Below, in pieces: positions 6,119 through 13,914 of a DNA stretch of 13,914 nt. The notes under the pieces are model-generated. The model was not told where the DNA came from. It was given only the letters and a program-made list of their open reading frames with translations, and did not search any database. Source of the DNA: an uncultured Christensenella sp. (GTDB taxonomy: Bacteria > Bacillota > Clostridia > Christensenellales > UBA3700); contig CAJTNW010000005.1 in NCBI GenBank assembly GCA_910577795.1, positions 46,558 to 60,471 on the forward strand, given 5' to 3'. A program made the position numbers and the translations under genes. Numbering within the stretch: position 1 is the stretch's first letter; every line of letters starts with the position of its first letter.

Positions 6119-7293
6119 TATTTCTCCTTTGTGATAAACTTCCTAAATAATCTTTTAATTTTTTTAAATATTTTGCCTAAAAATAATCTTATTTTCTTTT
6201 TTAATGAAATTTTATCAACAAATTTATCTGCTAATTGCTGCACTGTATATTTATCCATATTGGAGTAAACTTTTTCTCTGATTATTGCTGGATTTTCTGG
6301 TGATTTACAATAAGACAAATTACTTTTTATTGCTATATCAAAATCAACTTCATCAAATTTAATACTATCGCTAATATTATAAAAAATATCCTGACCAGTT
6401 TTAGAATTAATTATTACTAAAGATACCCCATCTTTATCATACAAATTAGGATAACTATCTTTAATACCCCAAAAATCTGCCATTGTTATATCTGAATAAC
6501 GCCTATCACCTCTTGAATTGCAATTATAACAACTCTCCCTCAATATAATATCTTTTAAAAATAGTTTCATATATGGGTCATCTGCGGCAGGTTTTAAAAT
6601 GCTTTTTCCGTTTTCAAATTCCAAACGTATACAATAATCTTCCCAACCATTCTTTTTATACCTGAAATTAAAGGAAATCAACTTACTTTTATACTTTTTT
6701 TCTAATTCTTTTACATATTTTTCAAAAAATTTAGGATTAGGTATTCCATGACAGATAAAATCAACTAATATTAAATTTGGGGAAGGTTTTTGCAAATAAT
6801 TTTGTAATCCATTTACTATGCAAGGTGTACCACAAAAAAGCACTTTTTTGCCTTGTTGCAAAAATTCTTTCACCTTTTTAAAACTACCATTAACATTGCT
6901 TTGCAAGTATTTTGAAGTTAAAAATTTATCCAAGTTTTCAATATTATCAGTAAAATCATAATTTAAATGCAAATCGTTATCAAAACTTGCACCAAATACA
7001 ACTCCACCATTTTGTATTACGTATTTTGCTAAAGCATAAAACATACCACCAGAAGAACTCTTTTTTACAATATCAATGCTCTTATTTTTAACTGCATAGG
7101 CCTTTTTTACAAATTGATTAGCAATATCTTTATCATAATGGCATATATGGTCGCATAATCCACAGTCAATACACAATTTTTCATCAACTTGCGGATACAA
7201 AAAGCCATTGGCTATATTCATACTAATTGCATCTTTAGGACATACTTGTTCGCACCCAGCACAACCAGTGCATCGTTTATCAAATTTAATCAT
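6118..7293 (-). CDS. FrhB-like (F420 hydrogenase/dehydrogenase beta-subunit family) protein with two 4Fe-4S clusters
   Basis: The N-terminus has two bacterial-ferredoxin cluster motifs, C8-C11-C14-C18 and C41-C44-C47-C51 (numbered from the Met at 7293). The rest matches the FrhB-type family: SSSGG (79-83), CGTPC (154-158), DFICHG, a CYNC pair (C255/C258) and a DITMADFWG segment. The last ~25 residues are strongly basic. Bacterial members of this family are common in polysaccharide clusters near pyruvyl transferases; their redox role and partner are not known, and F420 use should not be assumed. I chose ATG 7293 because the AAAGG at 7304-7300 ends six bases before it. The alternative ATG at 7299 would touch the Shine-Dalgarno directly and adds only two residues (MK). 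The gene overlaps the end of the flippase by eight bases and the start of the LicD-family gene by one. Confidence 0.85.
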   Translation of the reverse strand: MIKFDKRCTGCAGCEQVCPKDAISMNIANGFLYPQVDEKLCIDCGLCDHICHYDKDIANQFVKKAYAVKNKSIDIVKKSSSGGMFYALAKYVIQNGGVVFGASFDNDLHLNYDFTDNIENLDKFLTSKYLQSNVNGSFKKVKEFLQQGKKVLFCGTPCIVNGLQNYLQKPSPNLILVDFICHGIPNPKFFEKYVKELEKKYKSKLISFNFRYKKNGWEDYCIRLEFENGKSILKPAADDPYMKLFLKDIILRESCYNCNSRGDRRYSDITMADFWGIKDSYPNLYDKDGVSLVIINSKTGQDIFYNISDSIKFDEVDFDIAIKSNLSYCKSPENPAIIREKVYSNMDKYTVQQLADKFVDKISLKKKIRLFLGKIFKKIKRLFRKFITKEK

Positions 7294-9001
7294 TTTCATC
7301 CTTTATTGCATTATCTTCATACTGCACTGAGTTATTATCACAATTATCAGTTAAAATTATACTTTTGTCTACATTAGACAAGTTTTCTTCTTGATTTAAT
7401 TCATTATTATTAATTGCTTCAACATTATTAATATTATCTAAACTTTCTACAATTGCTTCTTCACACAAAACATTTTCTGTTTTATTTTTTCTCTTAAATA
7501 CTTTATTCGCAATATTTTTTACCATTTGTTTTTCTTCAGCATTCATACCTAAAAAGTAAATACTCAAACAATAAACAATAGTAAAGCCACATACAGATAA
7601 GAAAAACCAATAAATTTTTGACAAATCGGCAAACAACATAAATACAACACCTAAACCACAAGGTATTATCAATGCTGGTATAAATTTTAATATACTTTTC
7701 CAAAACTTTATCATATCCAAATCAAGTTTTTTATGATAATAAATGTTCATAATAAGTCCATTACCTACAACTAATGAAACACACGTACCTATAGCCGCCC
7801 CAACTTCACCAACATAAATACTTAAAGGTATAGTCATTGCAACGTTTACAAGTGCCATAATTAAATACGCAATAGACCTAAATTTGTGTTTATTGTATGC
7901 TCTTTGAATTTCTATTCCTAAGTTTTGTATTAATGGAATAATAAGAGGCACAACTAGTATTAACGAAATATAATATGAATTAATATACTCAGGTGTAGCA
8001 TAATAATTTAAAATAAATGCTTTTCCAAAAAATATAAAACCTAAAATAATTAGTGATAAAATCATAAACTGAATTCTACCAGTTTTTATGAATAATCTAT
8101 TTAACTCGTCTTTTTTATCTCCCTCTGCAACAAGTTTATGAACACTAGGCACTAAAACACTTGAAATTGCAGTTGAAAAATTTATAAAATAAGTATTAAA
8201 ACTTGCACCAACACTATAAATAGAAACAACTGCAGCACCTGCAACAACACCCAAAATAAATGTATCCATACTCCAGTTAATCATATCTACCAACTGATTA
8301 ATAAAAATAAAAATAGAAAATGTATAAATAGATTTTATTAAAGAAAAATTTAATTTTGCAAATTTTATTTTAATTTTCAACTTTTTAACAGCATAAAAAC
8401 ATTGAATAATAAATGCTAACATACTAAAAGCAAAACTAACAATGGAAATACTTATTGCCATTCCACCACTAAGTACAACAACAAGACGCGAAATAGGAAC
8501 AAGCACTGTATTTATTATACCAATAACTTTGGCAAAAATAAATTTTTCATAAGCATTTATATTCATACTAAACACATTGAATGGCAATGACAAACAAGTT
8601 TGAAGCAAGGAAATTGCCATTACAATTTGAAGCACAAATATTTCATCATCAGTTAATTTAGGATAAATAGCCCTTGAACAAAATATAAGTATAATACCTA
8701 TTATTGCTGTAATCAAAGCAATAATTGAATACGAAACTACAAATAAACCATTAAGTTTTGCTTCACCTAGTTTATCATTTTTTACTCTGTACTGCATATT
8801 GTACCTAATAAATGCACTTCCTAATCCAATAGTAAGCAAACTTAAATATGACAACAAATTAGTAGCCATATTAAGTAATCCATTTTGGTTCATACCAAGT
8901 TTTTCAAGTACAATTTTATGAATAGATAAAGATATTATCAAACTCAAAAATATTTGAACATACGACAATATCGCACCTATTTTCAGTTGCTTATTATGCA
9001 T
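7286..9001 (-). CDS. Wzx-type polysaccharide flippase (MOP superfamily) with acidic C-terminal tail
   Basis: The 571-residue protein has many hydrophobic segments from residue 8 to about 484. Its N-terminal pattern (LSYVQIFLSLIISL, then VLEKLGMNQNGLLNM and GSAFIRY) is typical of oligosaccharide flippases, which move undecaprenyl-linked repeat units from the inner to the outer face of the membrane. Wzx proteins usually end soon after the last helix, at about 420-500 residues. Here residues about 506-571 add a hydrophilic tail with 17 acidic and about 16 Asn residues and few basic ones, probably facing the cytoplasm (inference). AGGA lies six bases before the ATG, inside the end of the pyruvyl transferase gene, three bases away. 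Both neighbours are glycan-modification genes, so the exported unit probably carries pyruvate and a LicD-type substituent. Confidence 0.87.
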   Translation of the reverse strand: MHNKQLKIGAILSYVQIFLSLIISLSIHKIVLEKLGMNQNGLLNMATNLLSYLSLLTIGLGSAFIRYNMQYRVKNDKLGEAKLNGLFVVSYSIIALITAIIGIILIFCSRAIYPKLTDDEIFVLQIVMAISLLQTCLSLPFNVFSMNINAYEKFIFAKVIGIINTVLVPISRLVVVLSGGMAISISIVSFAFSMLAFIIQCFYAVKKLKIKIKFAKLNFSLIKSIYTFSIFIFINQLVDMINWSMDTFILGVVAGAAVVSIYSVGASFNTYFINFSTAISSVLVPSVHKLVAEGDKKDELNRLFIKTGRIQFMILSLIILGFIFFGKAFILNYYATPEYINSYYISLILVVPLIIPLIQNLGIEIQRAYNKHKFRSIAYLIMALVNVAMTIPLSIYVGEVGAAIGTCVSLVVGNGLIMNIYYHKKLDLDMIKFWKSILKFIPALIIPCGLGVVFMLFADLSKIYWFFLSVCGFTIVYCLSIYFLGMNAEEKQMVKNIANKVFKRKNKTENVLCEEAIVESLDNINNVEAINNNELNQEENLSNVDKSIILTDNCDNNSVQYEDNAIKDEND

Positions 9002-9004
9002 ATT

Positions 9005-10186
9005 TTATCCTAAATTTTCTGTTAAAAATTTAATTGAAAACTCCTTTAATTTTTCTAACTTATCAAACTTACTGCTATAATCAATATCATCTTGATTTAA
9101 TAAATATTGGACATTTTCTTTATCCACATTATCACAATACCTATTTTCATTATGAGTTAGTTCTGTTATGTTATATATCCTTGATGACATACACTTATTT
9201 TCTTCTCTATTTAAAACAAAATATTGTTTTTTAAATATGCTAGAAAAAACAACTGCATGAAAACTATCTGTAAATACATATTCTGCATATTTAATAAGTG
9301 ACAAAAACTGTGTAGGACTTATATCGTATAATTTAATATCCCCAAACTTTTCATCCGCCTTAACAAATTCTACTAAATGAGGTAATGTTACTATTTTATA
9401 TCCTTTTAATTTTGCAAATTGTTTTACTAATTTTCTATTATTTGCCTTACCACCTAAAAAATAACAAAAAATATACTTAACTTCTACTAGTCTTTTTTCG
9501 GTAATGCTATCCCATTCCTCAATATCCAATAACAATGTAGAATCAAGTGTTAAAACAGGCTTGCAAGGTGATGAATCTTTAATTAAATCAATATCTTGTT
9601 TTTCCCTTACAGAAATTGCGGAAAAATCTTGCAATTTTTCTTTAAAAATTTGTTTTTCTTCATCAGTTAACGAATTTTTACCAATGCTTGCAGCATAAGA
9701 AATTTTTATTTTATCTGATGGTACAAAACCCAAAAAATATTCTTTGCAATAGCATTCAGGATTCCATACTTGGTCGCTACCTGTAATATAAGCATCATAT
9801 CCTAAATCGGAACAATTATTTTGATTAGTAACTAAAATTTTATAATTATGAGGGATACTTAAATTAAAATCTTTAATTGCTTTTTGTCTAATATTTGTTG
9901 CATTATTTATCAAATTATTTATTTTTTTATTTTTGATTTTGTGTGGAATATACAAAACTAAAGATTTTAAAAATTCCCATAAACCAATTTTTAATCTTTC
10001 AGCAATTTTTTGTTTAAAACTCAAAGGTACTGCCACATATTGCACAATATTATTTACTGGTATTTGTTCTGCATCATATCCTAATTGCCTTAGTTTATAA
10101 ACTAAAGCATATGCTTGTAAATTACCGCCATAATTAATACTATTATAATAATGAGTAACAATACCAACTTTTTTCTTATGATTCAT
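9005..10186 (-). CDS. Polysaccharide pyruvyl transferase family protein
   Basis: The 393-residue protein has the full set of family motifs: INYGGNLQAYAL (17-28), ITGSDQVWNP (134-143), YAASIGK (164-170), SVREK (192-196), DSTLLL (215-220) and TDSFHAVVF (306-314). Members use phosphoenolpyruvate to add a pyruvate ketal to a sugar, which gives the glycan negative charge; the enzyme is cytoplasmic and has a GT-B-like fold. Which sugar is modified cannot be told. The length is typical and no key motif is missing. The start is supported by AAGGGG five bases before the ATG. It lies 11 bases after the GT4 gene and 3 bases before the flippase. The FrhB-like gene, a frequent partner of this family in Bacillota and Bacteroidota, is two genes downstream. 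Confidence 0.9.
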   Translation of the reverse strand: MNHKKKVGIVTHYYNSINYGGNLQAYALVYKLRQLGYDAEQIPVNNIVQYVAVPLSFKQKIAERLKIGLWEFLKSLVLYIPHKIKNKKINNLINNATNIRQKAIKDFNLSIPHNYKILVTNQNNCSDLGYDAYITGSDQVWNPECYCKEYFLGFVPSDKIKISYAASIGKNSLTDEEKQIFKEKLQDFSAISVREKQDIDLIKDSSPCKPVLTLDSTLLLDIEEWDSITEKRLVEVKYIFCYFLGGKANNRKLVKQFAKLKGYKIVTLPHLVEFVKADEKFGDIKLYDISPTQFLSLIKYAEYVFTDSFHAVVFSSIFKKQYFVLNREENKCMSSRIYNITELTHNENRYCDNVDKENVQYLLNQDDIDYSSKFDKLEKLKEFSIKFLTENLG

Positions 10187-10197
10187 TTTTACCCCTT

Positions 10198-11430
10198 TTA
10201 CTTCATTTTAACAAAATTATTTTTACTATTTTCAATTATTTTTATATAAATATCAATATATTTTTGTATCATTATTTCATTACTATACTTTGCTATAGTT
10301 TCATCAATTATCGCTTGTTTGTTTTGCTTTAAATCTTGTATTTTATCCAAATTGTACAATATTTCTTTATAATTACCCTTAGGTACAAGAATGCCATTTC
10401 TTTCATTAATAATTTCAACGCAGCCACCTGTAGCATAGGAAATTATAGGACAACCACAAGCCATAGCCTCTATATTAACTAACCCAAATGCTTCTTCGTA
10501 AGTCATATTAATAAAACAATAAGCAAGACTATACAACTCTGCTAGTTCTACTTGATTATAAGTCCTAGGAATACCAACAATATCATATTGTTTTAATTCT
10601 TGGACTTGCTCAGGATACACACCTACCATTACTAATTGATAAATATCTTTGTCAATTAATTGACCAAACTTTATATAGTCAGAATAGCCTTTTCTCTCAC
10701 TAAATGGACAAGCCACAGCCAATAAAATCTTTTTGCTTCTATCAATTACATTATCAAAAGTTTTATTATCTACTGGCTTAAAATTAGTTAAATCTATTGC
10801 GTTATTAATTGTAATTATTTGTTTGTCCTTTAAATAAGACTGCTTTGCCAATTCAGTTAGCCATAAACTTGGTGTTACAAAAACAACATTATCTAATTTA
10901 TTAATTGCATTTGCTTTTAATTTATAATATTTTTTTACTTGATTTTTATTTATAGCAGGAGTATATAAATCTAAATGCTCACAATTCTGACACCCACTTA
11001 GCCACTTATTGCAATTAACATAATCAAAATAACCACAATGTCCAGTAAATGTCCAACAGTCATGCAATGTCCAAACAACAGGTATTTTTGATTTTTGCAA
11101 AAATTTTAATAACATTGGTACATTTACAAAAATACCATGCAAATTATGCAAATGCACAACATCTGGTTTATATTTTTTTATTTGCCTAATAAGTCTTAGT
11201 GTTGCATAACTATTTCCAAAACCATCTTTTAAAAAGTGTTTTGCTATTTTAGTTTCTATCCTGTTTATTATTTTACTAAAAATTGTTGTACAAATTTTTT
11301 GTGCAAAATCTTCTGAGCACTTACCATATTTATAAAAAAACTTTTTGTCGCCGTCAAATGTTTTTAAAATACCACTAGCAATATTTCCGGTACTTAATTG
11401 TCCCCACATATTTATTGCTATAATCCTCAT
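10198..11430 (-). CDS. Family 4 glycosyltransferase (GT-B), WcaC-like
   Basis: The 410-residue protein is a retaining GT-B enzyme. The N-terminal domain has HLHNLHGIFVN (93-103) and WTLHDCWTFTGHC (120-132), followed by a cysteine-rich stretch (C125, C132, C140, C147, C150). The C-terminal Rossmann domain has SERKGYSD (244-251) for donor phosphate binding and the E-x7-E motif EAFGLVNIE (313-321), followed by AMACGCPII. The HDCWxxTGHC pattern resembles the colanic-acid WcaC-type group, but donor and acceptor are not determined. The start has AGAGGAG seven to eight bases upstream, located in the last codons of the preceding gene (TAGTATG junction, one base apart), so translation is probably coupled. 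Its product would extend the lipid-linked oligosaccharide on the cytoplasmic face. Confidence 0.88.
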   Translation of the reverse strand: MRIIAINMWGQLSTGNIASGILKTFDGDKKFFYKYGKCSEDFAQKICTTIFSKIINRIETKIAKHFLKDGFGNSYATLRLIRQIKKYKPDVVHLHNLHGIFVNVPMLLKFLQKSKIPVVWTLHDCWTFTGHCGYFDYVNCNKWLSGCQNCEHLDLYTPAINKNQVKKYYKLKANAINKLDNVVFVTPSLWLTELAKQSYLKDKQIITINNAIDLTNFKPVDNKTFDNVIDRSKKILLAVACPFSERKGYSDYIKFGQLIDKDIYQLVMVGVYPEQVQELKQYDIVGIPRTYNQVELAELYSLAYCFINMTYEEAFGLVNIEAMACGCPIISYATGGCVEIINERNGILVPKGNYKEILYNLDKIQDLKQNKQAIIDETIAKYSNEIMIQKYIDIYIKIIENSKNNFVKMK

Positions 11431-11431
11431 A

Positions 11432-12592
11432 CTAAATCTCCTCTAACATAAGTTTAATTGAATAAGTTGGCAAGCACTCTTTAAAAGTCTCTTTTACATT
11501 TTCGTAATCCAATGTTGCAAACTTGTTTTCTTCTATAAATCTATTAAAGTCATTTATATCTGTATCTTTTCCATCTACCAAATTATAAGATAAATCATAT
11601 TTATTAATATAAACCATTGTTGGGTCATTATCAATATATTGATAATTTATAATTGGCTTTGCATAAGATAAATACTCAAACAATTTTCCTGGCACATAAT
11701 TAGTAACTCTATTTGATATATTCAAAAAATAATTTGCATCTTGCAAAACTTTTTCCAATGTTGCTCTATCCACATATCCGTGCAAAAACACATTGTTAGG
11801 ATATTTATTACAAAACTCATTTAACTCTTCTTCCTTGCCTTTTGAGTAAAAATGTATTTCTATATTTTTATTTATATCCAGTAATCTGCTAAAATCTTTT
11901 ATGCACTCCACCCCGCGAATAGTCCTATACAAATAACCGCAATACACAATTTTAATTTTATCTTTGCATACATTAGAAGGCAGTTTTTCTTCCGTTAAAT
12001 TTGGTAAACCTACAAACTTAACATTTTTACCTACAAAGCACATTTTTTTACTATATTCGCCTTTCCAATATTCTGGAATTAAGATTAAATCTAAATCTTT
12101 TATGATTTGTTTTGTTTCTTTTTTTAATGTTTGTATAACAATCCATTCTTTTAAATTAAATTTTTTATTAACAATTTCTGCTTCGGATAAAGCATCCAAA
12201 AAATATCCTATACATTTTATTTTTTTATTATATTTTTTTACTTGCTGTCCTGCCTTAATTGCCTCATACAAATTATGTGCACAAACAAGATAATCAATGC
12301 CTATTTCCTTATCTATTTCCACAATAGCATCGTAATAGTTTTTAACTAGCCCCTTATTATAACGACTATAAACAAAAAAACATTTCAAATATTCAAACAA
12401 AGTTTTATCTTTTGTTTCTACTGGCTGAACATATTTACAATCAAACTCTCCATAATCAGTACTTCCCTCATAAATAGCAATTAGTTTTACATTATGGTTA
12501 TTTTTTTTGAGTTCTCGCATAATATTAATCATACAAACTGCATTACTAGAAGTAACTGGCTTATATTTATCAACTACAAATACAAAATTCAT
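11432..12592 (-). CDS. GT4-like glycosyltransferase (GT-B), divergent
   Basis: The 386-residue protein has a GT-B layout. The N-terminal region opens MNFVFVVDKYKPVTSS with the usual acceptor-domain strand and loop. The C-terminal domain has VYCGYLYRTIRGVE (216-229), FLHGYVDRATLEKVL (269-283) and the late motif PGKLFEYLSYAKPII (301-315). The canonical E-x7-E is not present in its usual form: only E306 of KLFEYL is obvious, and an Asn/Tyr-rich segment stands before it. It may therefore belong to a GT4-related group with altered donor contacts. AGGAG lies six bases before the ATG. Upstream there is a 66-base gap (12593-12658) to the previous gene, the largest in the operon. It is A/T-rich with no convincing promoter or terminator; only a 4-base hairpin is visible. 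Confidence 0.8.
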   Translation of the reverse strand: MNFVFVVDKYKPVTSSNAVCMINIMRELKKNNHNVKLIAIYEGSTDYGEFDCKYVQPVETKDKTLFEYLKCFFVYSRYNKGLVKNYYDAIVEIDKEIGIDYLVCAHNLYEAIKAGQQVKKYNKKIKCIGYFLDALSEAEIVNKKFNLKEWIVIQTLKKETKQIIKDLDLILIPEYWKGEYSKKMCFVGKNVKFVGLPNLTEEKLPSNVCKDKIKIVYCGYLYRTIRGVECIKDFSRLLDINKNIEIHFYSKGKEEELNEFCNKYPNNVFLHGYVDRATLEKVLQDANYFLNISNRVTNYVPGKLFEYLSYAKPIINYQYIDNDPTMVYINKYDLSYNLVDGKDTDINDFNRFIEENKFATLDYENVKETFKECLPTYSIKLMLEEI

Positions 12593-12658
12593 ATTTTTCT
12601 CCTAAACTACAATTTAATAGTAGAAACCTAACATAATAATCTAATTTTTAAAATATTT

Positions 12659-13771
12659 TTATATATTAAAAATAAAATCTTCCACTCTTTTCACATAACC
12701 TTTTATATCTGATAATTTTCCCATACTTATTTTAGCATTTTCTGCTAACATTTGTCTGTATTCTTCATTGCTATTTATTTTTAATACTTCTTTTATAAAC
12801 TCTTCATTGCTATTTGCAGTTATGCTATTAATACCATTTTCTATAAATCCTGCAACACCTCTATTATATAGGCAAACACAAGGCACTCCAAAATACATTG
12901 CCTCTGCAACAGATAACCCATAAGATTCATGATAAGCAGCACTAACCATCATAGTAGCATGTTTTATATATGGAAATGGATTAGAAGTTTCACCAAACAG
13001 CAAACAACTTTCTGCTATATTATAATAAGCAATTCTTTCCTCAACAATTTGCCTACAGTCTCCATCACCTATAATTACTAATTTTAAACTGCTATCTTTT
13101 TGCAAACATTCATAAAATAAATCAACAAGCAAATCTACTCTTTTTCTTTCACTTAATGAATTGACGTTCACAATATAGTTATTTTTAAAATCATTAGGTA
13201 AATTTATTTCTTCATTACTTAAAGTGCTTATTTCTAACTCGTTAATACTATTTGTAATCACTTTAACATTTTTTATTTTATGATATTTTTCATAAGATTC
13301 TCTAGTATTTTCAGTACAAGCAACTATCGCATCGTATTTTTTTAAATACTGCCTTTTTAAACTTAATAAAATAGGTAATTTCCACCAAGCCCCTTTCATA
13401 TATTTCAATTTATTATAATAATAATCTTCATGTGCCCACAAAATATATTTTTTTGCTTTTACATACTGAATGTGGTCATAAAGGCTTTCCTTATAAATAA
13501 TACAAACATCAAACTCTTCTTCCAAAGTCTTATATAATGGTTTATGGAAAAAATGCTTCATAATCTTATCAAAAGTATTATATCTTTCTTTTATTTTTTC
13601 AAAATAAAAATGCTTAACTACTTTACTATCAACATCTTTATCCCATATTCCTTTTTCATCAGTTGCCAAATACAAATCAATTTTATCTCTATCATAATAC
13701 TCACAGATATCTTTAATCAATTTTTCTGTGCCACCAATTACCATACATTGATTAACTAATAATACTTTCAT
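12659..13771 (-). CDS. Family 4 glycosyltransferase (GT-B)
   Basis: The 370-residue protein begins MKVLLVNQCMVIGGTEKLI, with the GGxE loop (13-16) of the acceptor domain. The C-terminal domain has VNVNSLSERKRVDLL (201-215), VIIGDGDC (232-239) and the E-x7-E motif ESYGLSVAE (282-290), followed by AMYFGVPCV. This is a standard retaining GT4 enzyme of capsule or exopolysaccharide type. Sugar specificity cannot be deduced. GGAG lies five bases before the ATG. It starts 27 bases after the stop of the partial gene at the right edge, so it is not the first gene of the operon. Its codon use is A/T-rich, like the rest of the operon and unlike the sequence immediately upstream. Confidence 0.88.
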   Translation of the reverse strand: MKVLLVNQCMVIGGTEKLIKDICEYYDRDKIDLYLATDEKGIWDKDVDSKVVKHFYFEKIKERYNTFDKIMKHFFHKPLYKTLEEEFDVCIIYKESLYDHIQYVKAKKYILWAHEDYYYNKLKYMKGAWWKLPILLSLKRQYLKKYDAIVACTENTRESYEKYHKIKNVKVITNSINELEISTLSNEEINLPNDFKNNYIVNVNSLSERKRVDLLVDLFYECLQKDSSLKLVIIGDGDCRQIVEERIAYYNIAESCLLFGETSNPFPYIKHATMMVSAAYHESYGLSVAEAMYFGVPCVCLYNRGVAGFIENGINSITANSNEEFIKEVLKINSNEEYRQMLAENAKISMGKLSDIKGYVKRVEDFIFNI

Positions 13772-13798
13772 AATTTCTCCGTTTCTGAATAATTTTTG

Positions 13799-13914
13799 TT
13801 ATCTTTTTACAAACTGCCACAGCACCCGGCATGTCCGTAAAATATCTATCAGCGCGGCTCCTTTTATGCCGTTGTCTTTCAGCGCTCTGTGTCCTTCCTT
13901 TAAGGATAACAGAT
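13799..13914 (-). CDS. C-terminal end of an unidentified gene with atypical GC
   Basis: Read on the minus strand from the right edge, one frame gives 37 residues ending ALIDILRTCRVLWQFVKR and then TAA at 13801-13799. I do not recognise the protein. The stretch 13811-13910 is 49% G+C by hand count, against about 23-27% in the neighbouring 120 bases. Four of its seven Leu codons are CTG, and GCG, GCC and CGG are used, unlike the genes to its left. The stop is 27 bases before the next start, which has its own GGAG, so an operon relationship is plausible. A second open frame also crosses this stretch but runs into the next gene and looks less protein-like. This could be a glycan gene of foreign origin or an assembly join. 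Confidence 0.45.
   Translation of the reverse strand, partial: LLSLKEGHRALKDNGIKGAALIDILRTCRVLWQFVKR

Noticed and set aside
7297..7299. ATG at 7299 as start of the FrhB-like gene
   Set aside because: The AAAGG Shine-Dalgarno would directly abut it; the ATG six bases later has normal spacing.
12607..12623. CTAC/GTAG hairpin in the 66-base gap between two glycosyltransferase genes
   Set aside because: Only four base pairs, no T-tract, no promoter elements of adequate quality nearby.
13756..13913. Alternative minus-strand frame across the GC-rich right edge
   Set aside because: It runs through the ribosome binding site and start of the next gene and has a poor composition; the frame ending at 13799 fits operon spacing better.

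Overview
The window looks like chromosomal DNA from a low-GC anaerobic member of the Bacillota (Clostridia-like). Bases are roughly three-quarters A+T by eye, Shine-Dalgarno sequences are strong (AGGAGG, AAGGAG), and promoters are sigma-A type with a perfect or near-perfect -10 box preceded by TGn. The standard code is used: TGG encodes Trp, and TGA ends the first PII-like gene. A sulfatase-maturase-type radical SAM protein and a protein with two 4Fe-4S clusters fit an anaerobe. I cannot name a genus.

Left part (1-4200). A truncated radical SAM gene (minus strand) diverges from a YjbR/MmcQ-family gene (plus strand), each with its own promoter in the 263-base gap. Next comes a compact plus-strand unit with its own promoter and a bidirectional terminator: a DUF1538-family membrane protein followed by two PII-like proteins. 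This resembles a membrane carrier controlled by small trimeric PII-type regulators. The carrier's substrate and the PII ligands are unknown, and this is the part of the window most likely to hold an undescribed system.

Right part (4200-13914, all minus strand) is a surface-polysaccharide locus. Reading in the direction of transcription from the right edge, it holds the C-terminal end of an unidentified gene with about 49% GC, three GT-B (GT4-like) glycosyltransferases, a polysaccharide pyruvyl transferase, a Wzx-type flippase with an unusual acidic/Asn-rich C-terminal tail, an FrhB-like iron-sulfur protein, and a LicD-family transferase. A hairpin terminator follows LicD. Most spacings are -8 to +27 bases, so this is one operon whose promoter lies outside the window. 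A GT2 glycosyltransferase follows with its own promoter and converges on the DUF1538/PII unit. Together the genes would build an oligosaccharide on a lipid carrier, decorate it with pyruvate and a LicD-type phospho-substituent, and flip it across the membrane. The polymerase, initiating transferase and nucleotide-sugar genes are not visible and may lie beyond the right edge.

No tRNA, rRNA, CRISPR array, insertion sequence or known riboswitch was recognised. No gap between genes exceeds 300 bases.
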